Source: CAYLNM01 sp964385045
GTDB lineage: Bacteria; Planctomycetota; Phycisphaerae; Phycisphaerales; SM1A02
Assembly: GCA_964385045.1 (NCBI GenBank)
Contig: CAYLNM010000012.1
Span: forward strand, 1-54,427
Length of the DNA stretch: 54,427 nt
Direction: 5' to 3'
Position numbers and translations under genes: made by a program. Below, piece by piece: positions 25,855 through 34,587 of the stretch (position 1 is its first letter; the number at the start of each line of letters is the position of its first letter). The notes under the pieces were generated by a model. The model was not told the origin of the DNA. It searched no databases and saw nothing but the letters and a program-made list of their open reading frames with translations.

Positions 25855-26973
25855 ATGCCCAACAAGAGCGTCTACAAGGCCGAGATCAAGCACACGAGCA
25901 TCCTCGACGAGTCGGGGAAGTTCGACGCCCGCATGGGCAAGGACCTGATCCCGGACGACGACCTTCTGAAGCTCTACGAGCACATGCTGACCTGCCGCGT
26001 GCTCGACGAGGTCGCCTTCAAGCTCCAGCGCTCCGGCCGCATGGGCACGTATCCGCAGAACATGGGCCAGGAGGCGACCAGCCTCGGCGCGGCGTACGTC
26101 CTCGACCGGAAGGACTGGCTCGTCACCTGCTACCGCGAGAACGCCGGCCTCTTCTGGCACGGCGTGCCCATGACCCACGTGCTCCTGCACTGGATGGGCG
26201 ACGAGCGCGGCAACTACATCCCCGACGACGTGCACGCCACGCCGCTGTCGATCCCGATCGGCACGCAGATGCTGCACGCCACCGGCCTCGCGTGGGCCGC
26301 CAAGTACCGCCAGACCGGCGAGATCGCGTGCACCTTCTTCGGCGACGGCGCCACGAGCGAGGGCGACTTCCACGAGGCCGCCAACTTCGCCGCGAACCTC
26401 GACATCCCGGTCGTCTTCTTCTGCCAGAACAACGGCTGGTCGATCAGCGTGCCCGCGAAGATCCAGTCCTCGGCCGAGACCTTCGCCCAGCGCGGCCTCG
26501 CCTACGGCATGGACTGCTACCAGGTCGACGGCAACGACCTCTTCGCGGTCGTCAAGGTGATGAAGCAGGCGGTGGAGACGGCCCGCACGAAGAACCGCCC
26601 GGTCTTCATCGAGGGCGTGACCTACCGGCTCGGCGACCACACCACCGCCGACGACGCGCGGCGCTACCGCGACGCGGAGGAGCTCGAGGCCTGGAAGAAG
26701 AAGGACCCGCTGCTCCGGCTCAACAAGCACCTGACCGATCGCCTGGGCATCTGGGACGACGCGAAGGAGGAGGCGGCCCGCGCCGCGGCCCAGGAGCGGG
26801 TCGAGGCGATCATCAAGGAGGCCGAGACCATCGCCGCCCCGAGCAAGGACGACTTCTTCGACCACATGTACGGCGAGCTCCCGCCGGACCTCGCCCGGCA
26901 GCGGGACACGATGCGGACCAGCGGCATCGGCCAGGATCCCTCGCAGATCGCGGATCCCGCCACCGCCGGCTGA
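25855..26973 (+). CDS. 2-oxoacid dehydrogenase E1 alpha subunit (branched-chain or pyruvate type)
   Basis: 372 residues. Thiamine-diphosphate-dependent decarboxylase subunit that works with E1 beta. The ThDP motif is GDGATSEGDFHEAANF from residue 163, ending in CQNNGWSIS. PQNMGQEATSLGAAYVL and VTYRLGDHTTADDA are usual. The end (LPPDLARQRDTM) has a conserved tail. Subfamily cannot be settled from sequence alone: the ordering E1 alpha, E1 beta, E2 and the nearby leucine dehydrogenase favour the branched-chain complex, while pyruvate is the alternative. The ATG at 25855 is preferred; upstream in-frame residues are not protein-like. First gene of a three-gene operon. Confidence 0.9.
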   Translation: MPNKSVYKAEIKHTSILDESGKFDARMGKDLIPDDDLLKLYEHMLTCRVLDEVAFKLQRSGRMGTYPQNMGQEATSLGAAYVLDRKDWLVTCYRENAGLFWHGVPMTHVLLHWMGDERGNYIPDDVHATPLSIPIGTQMLHATGLAWAAKYRQTGEIACTFFGDGATSEGDFHEAANFAANLDIPVVFFCQNNGWSISVPAKIQSSAETFAQRGLAYGMDCYQVDGNDLFAVVKVMKQAVETARTKNRPVFIEGVTYRLGDHTTADDARRYRDAEELEAWKKKDPLLRLNKHLTDRLGIWDDAKEEAARAAAQERVEAIIKEAETIAAPSKDDFFDHMYGELPPDLARQRDTMRTSGIGQDPSQIADPATAG

Positions 26974-27115
26974 CCGCCCGCGTCGCGTCCGGCGTTCGCC
27001 CTCCGCGGCCACCCGGCACCGCCGGCCGGCCCCTCCCGGCCCCTCCCGACCACCCCGCCGCCCGCGCGGCGTTCACGAGACCCGCGGCCTCGGCCGCCTC
27101 CCGGAACCCCCATCC

Positions 27116-28084
27116 ATGGCCAACCTGACCCTCGTGCAGGCCATCAACCTCGCCCTCATCCAGGAGATGGAGGCGGACGAGCGGGTGCTCCTGCTCGGCG
27201 AGGACATCGGCAAGAACGGCGGCGTGTTCCGCGTCACCGAAGGCCTCTGGCAGCGCTTCGGCGGCGACCGCGTCGTCGACACCCCGCTCGCCGAGTCCGG
27301 CATCATCGGCACCTCGATCGGCCTGGCCATGAACGGCCTGGTCCCGGTGTCGGAGATCCAGTTCGACGGCTTCCTCGGCCCGGCGTACGACCAGCTCTGC
27401 TCGCACGCGGCCCGCATGCGGACCCGCACCCGCGGCCGCTTCCCGGTCGGCATCACGGTGCGGGTGCCCGTCGGCGGCGGCATCCACGCCCCCGAGCTGC
27501 ACAGCGACTCGCCCGAGGCGATCTACGTCCACCAGCCCGGCATCAAGGTCGTCATGCCCTCGTCGCCCTACGACGCCAAGGGCCTGCTGATCTCCTCGAT
27601 CCGCGACCCCGATCCGGTGATCTTCTTCGAGCCCAAGCGGATCTACCGCGCGTTCCGCGAGGAGGTCCCGGAGGACGAGTACACCATCCCGCTCGGCAAG
27701 GCCCGCGTCTGCAGCGAGGGCGAGGAGCTCACGGTGGTCTCGTGGGGCGCCTCGGTCGTGCAGTGCATGAACGCCATCGAGGCGAGCGGCCGCTCGATCG
27801 AGCTCGTCGACCTCCGCACCCTGTACCCGATGGACATGGACGCGGTGCTCGAGAGCGTCCGCAAGACCGGCCGCTGCGTGGTCGTCCACGAGGCGCCCAA
27901 GACCGCCGGCCTCGGGGCCGAGATCTGCGCCCGGATCATGGAGGAGGCGTTCCTCCACCTCGAGGCCCCGGTGCAGCGCGTGTGCGGCTTCGACACGATC
28001 ATGCCGTACTACAAGCTCGAGCTCGAGTACATGCCCGACGCGGACCGCGTGAAGAAGGCGATCGACGAGACGCTCGCCTACTGA
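27116..28084 (+). CDS. 2-oxoacid dehydrogenase E1 beta subunit
   Basis: 322 residues, the usual length. It forms the alpha2beta2 E1 with the preceding gene. The N-terminus (LTLVQAINLALIQEMEADER, VLLLGEDIGKNGGVFRVT) and the TPLAESGIIGTSIGLAMNGL region are standard transketolase-like features. The C-terminal transketolase domain has SVVQCMNAIEASGRSIELVD and VHEAPKTAGLGAEI. It begins 142 bases after the alpha subunit. No clear ribosome site precedes the ATG. An E2 gene follows. Confidence 0.92.
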   Translation: MANLTLVQAINLALIQEMEADERVLLLGEDIGKNGGVFRVTEGLWQRFGGDRVVDTPLAESGIIGTSIGLAMNGLVPVSEIQFDGFLGPAYDQLCSHAARMRTRTRGRFPVGITVRVPVGGGIHAPELHSDSPEAIYVHQPGIKVVMPSSPYDAKGLLISSIRDPDPVIFFEPKRIYRAFREEVPEDEYTIPLGKARVCSEGEELTVVSWGASVVQCMNAIEASGRSIELVDLRTLYPMDMDAVLESVRKTGRCVVVHEAPKTAGLGAEICARIMEEAFLHLEAPVQRVCGFDTIMPYYKLELEYMPDADRVKKAIDETLAY

Positions 28085-28210
28085 TCCCGTCGCCGCGGTC
28101 GTCGACCGCCCGGCGGCGACCGGCCCGCTTCGGCGAGCCCCGCGACGCCGGCCCGGCCGCGGCCCCCCGCTTCCCCGACCGACCCCCGCCCTTCGGACCC
28201 CGGACCCGCC

Positions 28211-29653
28211 ATGGCCACCAAGCAACCCGAGGACAAGTCGTACTTCATCCTGCCCGACCTGGGCGAGGGCGTGCACGAGGCCGAGCTCATCAAGTGGCGC
28301 GTCGCGCCCGGCGACTCGGTCGAGGAGCACCAGGTCCTCGCCGAGATGGAGACGGACAAGGCGCTCGTCGAGGTGCCGAGTCCGTGGGCCGGCACGATCA
28401 AGGAGCTCTGCGGCCAGGAGGGCGACGTGATGAACGTCGGCAAGCCGCTCGTGACGTACGACGTCGCGGGCGGCGGCGGCTCGACGGTGGCGGCTCCCGC
28501 CGCGTCGGCCAGCGCCGCGGGCTCCGGCACCCCCAACGGCCAGGGCGGCGGCGCGGCCACCGGCACCGCCGAGGCGGATGCCGCGACCGGGGGCGGCGAC
28601 GAGGAGCGCGAGGACGCCGGCACCGTGGTCGGCTCGGTGGGCGGCTCGCTCACGATCAGCGACCGCTTCGCCCGGCGCCCCGAGGAGCCGGCCGACGCCG
28701 GCCGCGGCGGCAAGGCCCTCGCCACCCCCGCGGTGCGCCGCGTCGCCCGCGAGCTCGGCGTCGACATCAACCGCGTCCCCGGCAGCGGCCGCGGCGGCCG
28801 CGTGACCGCCAGCGACGTGCAGGCCTACGCCGAGGGGCGCGTCCCCGCCGGCCGGCCCGCGGGCGGCGCCGCGGCGGCCGAGGACGCGGTCCCCGTCGCC
28901 GCGACGCGGGCCCCGGCGGCCCCCGCGGCGTCCGCCCCGCCGGTGTCGGTCCCCGCCGACGGCGTGGCCGAGCGCGTCCCCTTCCGCGGCGTCCGCCGCA
29001 CCATCGCCGACGCCCTGCACCGCTCGGTGCAGACCGCGGTCCACTTCACCGTGGTCGACGAGGCGGACGTCACCGCCCTCGACGCCAAGCGGAAGGAGTA
29101 CGCGGGCGTCCTCGGGCGGAAGATGAGCTTCCTGCCGTTCGTGATGACCGCGGTCTGCCGGGCCCTCCGCCAGCACCCGGACCTCAACGCCCTCGTCGAC
29201 GACGAGGCGAGCGAGATCCTCAAGAAGGCCGTCATCCACCTCGGCATCGCGGTGGACACCGACCACGGCCTGATGGTCCCGGTCGTCCGCGACGCGGACC
29301 GGCTCACGCTCGGCGAGATGGGCGAGGCGGTCGGCCGCGTGGCCGCCGGCTGCCGCGACCGCTCGATCGCCCGCGAGGACCTCTCCGGCTCGACGTTCAC
29401 GATCTCGAACGTCGGCAGCTACGGCGGCATGTTCGCGACGCCGATCATCAACTACCCCGAGGTCGCGATCCTCGCGGTCGGACGGGCCTACGAGAAGGCG
29501 ATGGTCCGCTCCGGCGGGTTCTACGCCGGCACCGTGATGCCGCTGAGCCTCTCGTGCGACCACCGCGTGGTGGACGGCGCCGAGGGCGCCCGCTTCCTGA
29601 ACACGGTGAAGCGGCTGCTCGAGGACCCCGGGACGCTGCTCGGGCTGGACTGA
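28211..29653 (+). CDS. 2-oxoacid dehydrogenase E2, dihydrolipoamide acyltransferase
   Basis: 480 residues. Lipoyl domain at the N-terminus (LPDLGEGVHEAEL..., EMETDKALVEVPS with lipoyl-Lys50), then a long Gly/Ala/Thr linker, an E3-binding domain (LATPAVRRVARELGVDINRV, PGSGRGGRVTASDV), a second flexible linker, and the catalytic domain ending with SCDHRVVDGAEGARFL (His451, Asp455). It transfers the acyl group from lipoamide to CoA. Ordering and lengths fit a branched-chain or pyruvate complex. No E3 gene is in the window, so it must come from elsewhere. After it the DNA contains tandem repeats rather than a gene. Confidence 0.92.
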   Translation: MATKQPEDKSYFILPDLGEGVHEAELIKWRVAPGDSVEEHQVLAEMETDKALVEVPSPWAGTIKELCGQEGDVMNVGKPLVTYDVAGGGGSTVAAPAASASAAGSGTPNGQGGGAATGTAEADAATGGGDEEREDAGTVVGSVGGSLTISDRFARRPEEPADAGRGGKALATPAVRRVARELGVDINRVPGSGRGGRVTASDVQAYAEGRVPAGRPAGGAAAAEDAVPVAATRAPAAPAASAPPVSVPADGVAERVPFRGVRRTIADALHRSVQTAVHFTVVDEADVTALDAKRKEYAGVLGRKMSFLPFVMTAVCRALRQHPDLNALVDDEASEILKKAVIHLGIAVDTDHGLMVPVVRDADRLTLGEMGEAVGRVAAGCRDRSIAREDLSGSTFTISNVGSYGGMFATPIINYPEVAILAVGRAYEKAMVRSGGFYAGTVMPLSLSCDHRVVDGAEGARFLNTVKRLLEDPGTLLGLD

Positions 29654-29665
29654 CGCGGCGGGCGG

Positions 29666-29793
29666 GCCGTCGCCCCGCCGCCGCGCGCGAGCGGCGGACA
29701 CGATGCCCGCGCGCGGCCGGCGGCCGGTGGCCGTCGCCCCGCCGCCGCGCGCGAGCGGCGGACGCGATGCCCGTGCGCGGCCGGCGGCCGGTG
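29666..29793. repeat. 64-bp direct repeat, two tandem copies
   Basis: Copy 1 (29666-29729) and copy 2 (29730-29793) are identical except for two A/G or C/T changes. The unit begins GCCGTCGCCCCGCCGCCGCG and ends with GGCGGCCGGTG. It sits just after the E2 stop codon. Recent duplication is likely. Confidence 0.85.
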
Positions 29794-29970
29794 GCCCCCG
29801 GAACGGCCTGGCCGGTCCGGTCCGCTCGCCGTCGTCGTTGCAGGTCCCGCGCGCGGCACCGCGACGGCCCCCTCGGCATCCGGAACCTCCTGACCGGGGA
29901 CGAACGTCGCGGGCTCTCGCCCCGTCCACGGACGGCCCCGCCCGCACCGGCGCCGATGCTCGCGACGCTC

Positions 29971-30012
29971 GCGGCACCCGGTACGCGGCACCCGGTACGC
30001 GGCACCCGGTAC
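29971..30012. repeat. 14-bp tandem repeat, three exact copies
   Basis: GCGGCACCCGGTAC occurs at 29971, 29985 and 29999 without change. The unit contains GGTACC-like halves. It is about 80 bases upstream of the nucleotide-sugar dehydrogenase gene and could affect its promoter by changing length. Confidence 0.85.
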
Positions 30013-30044
30013 CTCCGGCGGGTCCCGAACGGACGGCGATCCCA

Positions 30045-30050
30045 TACGAT
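30045..30050 (+). promoter_or_regulatory. candidate -10 box before the nucleotide-sugar dehydrogenase
   Basis: TACGAT, 43 bases before the GTG start, following the 14-bp repeats. Confidence 0.35.
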
Positions 30051-30093
30051 CAGGGCCGCCCGAGCCCGTCTCCCCTCGCCGAGGAGCCCGTCC

Positions 30094-31449
30094 GTGTCGA
30101 CCGCCGCGCCCGACGTCATCCCCGCCACCGGACCCGCCGCCGACCTGGACGGCCGGATCCGCGACCGCACCGCGACGGTCGGCATCGTCGGGCTCGGCTA
30201 TGTCGGCCTGCCGCTCGCGCGGGCCGTGCACAACGCCGGCTTTCCCGTCCTCGGCTACGACGTCGACCCCGAGAAGATCCGCGCCCTCGAGTCGGGCCAC
30301 ACCTACCTCGAGCATCTCGGCGCCGAGCTCGCCCGGGAGCTCGCGAACTCGGACCGCTTCGAGGCCACGAGCGACGACGGACGTCTCGGCGAGGCGGACG
30401 TCATCCTCCTCTGCGTGCCGACGCCCCTCGGCACCCACAACGAGCCGGACCTCCGGTACGTGCTCGAGTCGACGCGAATGTGCGCCCGGACGCTGCGGCC
30501 CGGCCAGCTGATCGTCCTCGAGTCCACGACCTACCCGGGCACCACCCGCGACGAGATGACGCCCATCCTCGAGGCCGGTGGGCTGCAGGCGGGCACCGAC
30601 TTCTTCGTCGCCTACTCGCCCGAGCGGGAGGATCCGGGCCGCGTCGGCACCACCACCGAGACGATCCCGAAGCTCGTCGGCGGCACCGACCCCGTCAGCG
30701 GCGAGCTCGCCCACCGCTTCTACGAGTCGTGCATCGCCCAGGTGCACCCCGTCGCCTCGGCCGAGATCGCCGAGGCGGCCAAGCTGCTCGAGAACATCTA
30801 CCGCGCGGTCAACATCGCCCTCGTCAACGAGCTCAAGGTCGTGCTGGCCGACCTCGACATCGACGTCTGGCAGGTGATCGAGGCGGCCAAGACCAAGCCC
30901 TTCGGCTTCCAGGCGTTCTACCCCGGTCCCGGCCTCGGCGGGCACTGCATCCCGATCGACCCCTTCTACCTCACCTGGAAGGCCAAGGAGATCGGCCGCA
31001 CCACCAAGTTCATCGAGCTCGCGGGCGAGATCAACCGCGACATGCCACGCTACGTGGTGGGCAGGCTGATCAGCGCGCTGAACGAGGATGGTCGGGCGCT
31101 CCACGGGGCGAACGTCCTCATCCTCGGCGTCGCGTACAAGCCCGACATCGACGACATGCGCGAGAGCCCCGCGGCCGAGATCATCGACCTGCTCGAGGCG
31201 GGCGGCGCCGACGTCTCCTACCACGACCCGCACGTGCCGGCGTTCCCCCGGATGCGGCGGCACTCGATCGACCTGACGTCCGCGCCGCTCGACCCCGATC
31301 GCCTCGCGGCCGCCGACTGCGTGCTGATCGTGACCGACCACCGCGCGATCGACTACGAGCTGGTGGGGCGGCACGCCCGCCTCGTGGTCGACTCGCGCAA
31401 CGCGATGGCGGCCGTCGCCGACCCCGCGGCCCGCATCGTGAAGGCCTGA
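30094..31449 (+). CDS. UDP-N-acetylhexosamine/UDP-glucose-type dehydrogenase
   Basis: 451 residues, from a GTG at 30094 with GAGGAG seven bases upstream. The enzyme oxidises the C6 hydroxyl of a nucleotide sugar to the uronic acid, using NAD twice. The NAD site reads VGIVGLGYVGLPLA, and the second conserved element is LCVPTPLGTHNEPDL. The catalytic Cys285 is in GGHCIPIDPFYL. The C-terminal domain begins with GVAYKPDIDDMRESPAAEII. The pattern fits the WbpA/WecC group rather than plain UDP-glucose dehydrogenase, suggesting polysaccharide or O-antigen precursors. No other sugar-pathway gene is adjacent. Confidence 0.9.
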   Translation: MSTAAPDVIPATGPAADLDGRIRDRTATVGIVGLGYVGLPLARAVHNAGFPVLGYDVDPEKIRALESGHTYLEHLGAELARELANSDRFEATSDDGRLGEADVILLCVPTPLGTHNEPDLRYVLESTRMCARTLRPGQLIVLESTTYPGTTRDEMTPILEAGGLQAGTDFFVAYSPEREDPGRVGTTTETIPKLVGGTDPVSGELAHRFYESCIAQVHPVASAEIAEAAKLLENIYRAVNIALVNELKVVLADLDIDVWQVIEAAKTKPFGFQAFYPGPGLGGHCIPIDPFYLTWKAKEIGRTTKFIELAGEINRDMPRYVVGRLISALNEDGRALHGANVLILGVAYKPDIDDMRESPAAEIIDLLEAGGADVSYHDPHVPAFPRMRRHSIDLTSAPLDPDRLAAADCVLIVTDHRAIDYELVGRHARLVVDSRNAMAAVADPAARIVKA

Positions 31450-31630
31450 CGCGGGGCAGCCCGCCGCGGAGCGGCCGGGCCCGCTGCGACGCGGCCCTGC
31501 ACCCGCCCCACGATCGGCGGCACCCCGGCCTCGGCCGCGCCCGGTCTCCGCCCCGTGCGGACGCCTCGGACCCGCTCGCCGGCTGCCGCATTCGCTCCGC
31601 TCCCGCTCCCGCTCCCGGAACCGCCCCACG

Positions 31631-32470
31631 ATGACCTGGCGATGCACCGTCCTCCGCGCCGGCTCCTTCCGCCTCGACGGCGGCGGCATGTTCGGCGTGG
31701 TGCCCAAGGCCCTCTGGTCCCGCATGACCGACGTGGCCGAGGACAACACCATCCCGCTGCAGACCAACTGCCTGCTGCTGGAGGACGGCGACCGCCGCGT
31801 CCTCGTCGAGACCGGCAACGGCGAGAAGTGGTCGGACAAGGAGCGGGCGATCTACCACCTCGAGCGCCGCACCGTGCTCGACGCGCTCGCCGAGCGGGAC
31901 GTCGACCCGGGGTCGATCTCCGACGTCATCGTCACCCACCTGCACTTCGACCACGCCGGCGGCCTGACGCGGTACGCCCCCGACGGCACGACGCCCATCC
32001 CCGCCTTCCCCAACGCCCGCATCCACGTGCAGGAGCAGGAGTGGCGGGACGCCGACGCGAACCGGGCGGTCATGACGCGGACCTACCTCCGCTCGCACCT
32101 CGACCCGGTCGCCGCCGCCACCGAGCTCGTCGACGGCGACGCGACGATCCTCGACGGCATCCGCGTGCTGCCGGTGCCCGGCCACACCTGGGGCCAGCAG
32201 GCGGTGATCGTCGAGACCACCGCGGGCACGATCTGCTTCCCGGGCGACGTGATGCCGACCGTGAACCACGCCGGCGACGCGTTCAACATGGGCTACGACA
32301 TCGAGCCCTACACCAACATGCGCACCAAGCGGTCCCTGCTGGAGCGGGCGGCGGGCGAGGGCTGGACGATCGTGCTCGACCACGAGCCCGGCGAGCCGGC
32401 GGTGCGGGTGCGCGAGGATCCGGATCGGCCGGGACGCTACCGGCTGGAGCCGGCGCCGCTGGGCGGCTGA
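31631..32470 (+). CDS. MBL-fold metallohydrolase
   Basis: 279 residues. The di-zinc motif THLHFDHAGG has His103, His105, Asp107 and His108; a further His in VPGHTWGQ and Asp in FPGDV match the usual metal ligands. The C-terminal His is expected in LDHEPG. Substrate is unknown; this subfamily with a QTNCLLLE start and an ANTIP-like segment (DNTIPLQTNC) is common in quenching lactonases and related hydrolases. There is no signal peptide. The ATG at 31631 is the first start in a protein-like frame; no ribosome site is obvious. Confidence 0.87.
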   Translation: MTWRCTVLRAGSFRLDGGGMFGVVPKALWSRMTDVAEDNTIPLQTNCLLLEDGDRRVLVETGNGEKWSDKERAIYHLERRTVLDALAERDVDPGSISDVIVTHLHFDHAGGLTRYAPDGTTPIPAFPNARIHVQEQEWRDADANRAVMTRTYLRSHLDPVAAATELVDGDATILDGIRVLPVPGHTWGQQAVIVETTAGTICFPGDVMPTVNHAGDAFNMGYDIEPYTNMRTKRSLLERAAGEGWTIVLDHEPGEPAVRVREDPDRPGRYRLEPAPLGG

Positions 32471-32789
32471 GTCGAACGAGGCTCCGAGGCAGCGAAGCCA
32501 CGCAGCGTGGAGGGCCGCACTGGTCCTCCTGGCGGCTCGGGGGGCTCGAGGCGGCCCGAGCGTCACTCCGGGCCGGCCGACTTGGCCGTGTCGGGCACGG
32601 CGATGCGGAGGTCGAACGTCGGAGACCCCGTGCCGGAGCTGCCGCCCGTCGTCGCAACCACCCGGTGCGAGCGGCCTGTCGCCCCCGAGGCCGGCGCGCG
32701 CGACCGGGCCCCCGCCGCACGTCGGCGACGGAGGCCCGGGACTGGTCACGAGGAGCCTGCCGGGGACGCGGGCACAGCCGCCCGATCCG
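32471..32789. other. 319-bp gap with no gene seen
   Basis: Lies between the convergent ends of the MBL hydrolase and a small secreted protein. All six frames give low-quality translations. No convincing hairpin was found. Confidence 0.4.
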
Positions 32790-33101
32790 TCAGCTCACCG
32801 CCAGCCGGGTGCCGGTGGCGAGCGCCCGGTCGACCGGGTCGAGCCGGTCGAGGCCGTCCCACTCCCGCACGATCCGGGTGCGATGGCTCGTGAAGCTCCG
32901 GCGCACCTCGGTGCGGGAGCGCAGGACGGAGAAGCCCGCCCACGCCACCGCCGGGGTGGCGACCTCGCCCGTCGGGCCGGAGACCTGCGACGCCGGCTCG
33001 CCGGCCGGACGCGCAACGTCTCCCCCGGCGAAGGAGAGCTCCGCGGGACCGATTCCGATCGCGACCACCGCCGCGATCACCGCCTGGGCCTTGTAGCGCA
33101 T
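32790..33101 (-). CDS. small secreted hypothetical protein (103 aa)
   Basis: The ATG at 33101 gives a clear signal peptide, RYKAQAVIAAVVAIGIG then PAELSFAG, with cleavage likely after the Ala near residue 25. The mature part of about 80 residues is unlike any family known to me (WAGFSVLRSRTEVRRSFTSH in the middle). Upstream in-frame residues to 33194 are not protein-like. It is followed, on its upstream side, by the 38-bp minisatellite, about 250 bases away. Confidence 0.6.
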   Translation of the reverse strand: MRYKAQAVIAAVVAIGIGPAELSFAGGDVARPAGEPASQVSGPTGEVATPAVAWAGFSVLRSRTEVRRSFTSHRTRIVREWDGLDRLDPVDRALATGTRLAVS

Positions 33102-33783
33102 TGTCGTTCCGTCCGGGCGCCCCTCCCCATCCTCGGGGAGCCGCCATGTGGGAACCGTGCCCCGACGCGTCGCCCCGTCGGCGGGCGCCTGCACGCTCCG
33201 ATCGTCGCATTCCGCCGGCGGGAGGAGGAACGGCGGTGCTCCACCGCGTCCGCCGAGGGGTGCGGTCGTGCGGGTCGCACCGGCCGCCGTGCCCCGCGGC
33301 GAATCCGCGCGTCCGCGCGGCTCGCGGAGGCGCCCGGCGATTCCGCACGCACGCCGCGGTCGCGCCGCCCCGCGGCGATCCCGCGTGCCCGCTCCGTTCG
33401 CGCCGCCCCGCGGCGATCACGCGAACCAGCTCCGGTCGCGCCGCCCCGCGGCGATCCCGCGGGTGTGCTCCGGTCGCGCCGCCGCGCAGCGATCCCGCCC
33501 GTGTGCTCCGGTCGCGCCGCCCCGCGGCGATCCCGCGGGTACGCTCCGGTCGCGCCGCCGCGCAGCGATCCCGCCCGTGTGCTCCGGTCGCGCCGCCCCG
33601 CAGCGATCACGCGAACCAGCTCCGGTCGCGCCGCCCCGCGACGATCCCGCGGGTACGCTCCGGTCGCGTCGCCGCGCAGCGATCCCGCCTCCCCGCGTCG
33701 ACAGCCTCGCGCCGCCGCACGACCGAGCCACGGCCCCGACGATCCGCCGCAGCCGATCCGCCCGCCCGATCAGCCGGTCATGC
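33102..33783. other. 682-bp intergenic region dominated by a minisatellite
   Basis: Contains the 38-bp repeat array (33358-33695) and at least one degenerate unit before it (about 33320-33357). Since 38 is not a multiple of 3, no protein frame is preserved across copies, so the long Arg/Pro-rich frames here are not real. Confidence 0.7.
33320..33700. repeat. minisatellite of 38-bp units, about nine copies
   Basis: Eight full units start at 33358, 33396, 33434, 33472, 33510, 33548, 33586 and 33624, with a partial ninth at 33662 and a degenerate one before the first. Each begins (G)GTCGCGCCGCCCCGCGGCG and ends CTCC; a 6-base part before CTCC varies (TGCCCG, AACCAG, GGTGTG, CGTGTG, GGTACG). The units at 33472 and 33548 are identical. 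The unit holds CGCCG...CGGCG arms that could fold. Confidence 0.9.
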
Positions 33784-34572
33784 TCACTCGGGCACGCGCT
33801 CGATCGCCTCGGCGAGCCGCTCGAGCCCCGCCACGAGGCTCTCCTCGGCTTCGTTCGCGTAGCCGTCGGCCGACGCGGACCACGCGCGGTTGAACGACCG
33901 CTCGGCCCCCGCGAAGGCGTCCATCACCCGGGCGTAGCCGGTCATGCCGCCCGCGGCGAGCATCGCCGGCCGCCGCTCGACGAACGGCTCGAAGCACGAC
34001 GTCCGCACCGCGTCGAGCTCGTCGATGATCCGCTGCCGACGGTCCGGCCCCCCCGAGCCCTCGGACGCGAGCCGCGCGATCCGCTGGTGCGCCTCCTCGA
34101 GGATGCCCCGCGGGGTGCGATCCGGCGCGCCCCCCGTCGCGGCGCCGGTGCTCGCGGCGGTGGCCCCGGGGCTGGCCGGCTGCATCGCCGCCACCGCCCG
34201 CCGCGCGTCCCAGCGGATCACGCCCGCCCCCGCGATCAGGGCGACGGCGCTCGCGCCGAAGAGCCACGCGAGATCCCAGCGGCCCAGCGCGAACTCCTTG
34301 ACCTTCACGCGGTCGACCGGCGGATCGGCCGCGGCGAGACGGTCGAGCACGTCGCCGGTGAGCCGGGTGCCGGCGGGCACCAGCGGCCGGTCCCCGTCCT
34401 CGGCCCCGGGGTCGATCCCCGCCGGGGCCGCGAGCGTGAGCGCCGCGTCCTCGGCGCCCTCGGCCGGGCGGGGCACGGCGTCGAGCCGCGGCAGGTACGC
34501 GGTGGAGGCGGCGACCGTCCCCACGGCGAGGCCGCCGGCCACGAGCACGAACGAGATCACTTTCGTCAGCAC
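33784..34572 (-). CDS. membrane protein downstream of OPT transporter
   Basis: 262 residues from the GTG at 34572, 15 bases after the transporter gene. An N-terminal hydrophobic helix (VISFVLVAGGLAVGTVAAST) resembles a signal anchor, then a periplasm-like region with PLVPAGTRLTGDVLDRLAAA (SAF-like in appearance), a second helix (LAWLFGASAVALIAGAGVIR), and a C-terminal helical domain rich in Arg/Glu (RIARLASEGSGGPDRRQRII). Function is unknown. Tight linkage to the transporter suggests an accessory subunit. Confidence 0.72.
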   Translation of the reverse strand: MLTKVISFVLVAGGLAVGTVAASTAYLPRLDAVPRPAEGAEDAALTLAAPAGIDPGAEDGDRPLVPAGTRLTGDVLDRLAAADPPVDRVKVKEFALGRWDLAWLFGASAVALIAGAGVIRWDARRAVAAMQPASPGATAASTGAATGGAPDRTPRGILEEAHQRIARLASEGSGGPDRRQRIIDELDAVRTSCFEPFVERRPAMLAAGGMTGYARVMDAFAGAERSFNRAWSASADGYANEAEESLVAGLERLAEAIERVPE

Positions 34573-34587
34573 GTCGGACTCCCCGCC

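Larger units (their letters stand above)
29654..30093. other. 440-bp intergenic region with tandem repeats
   Basis: Holds a two-copy 64-bp repeat (29666-29793) and a three-copy 14-bp repeat (29971-30012). A TACGAT box at 30045-30050 and GAGGAG at 30081-30086 lead into the next gene. No gene is seen. Confidence 0.6.

Noticed and set aside
27742..31449. 1235-residue plus-strand open frame
   Set aside because: Only its last 451 residues (from 30094) are a real protein; the rest is a shadow of the E1 beta and E2 genes.
33358..33700. CRISPR-like array
   Set aside because: Units are contiguous 38-bp repeats whose only variable part is about six bases, too short for spacers, and there are no cas genes.
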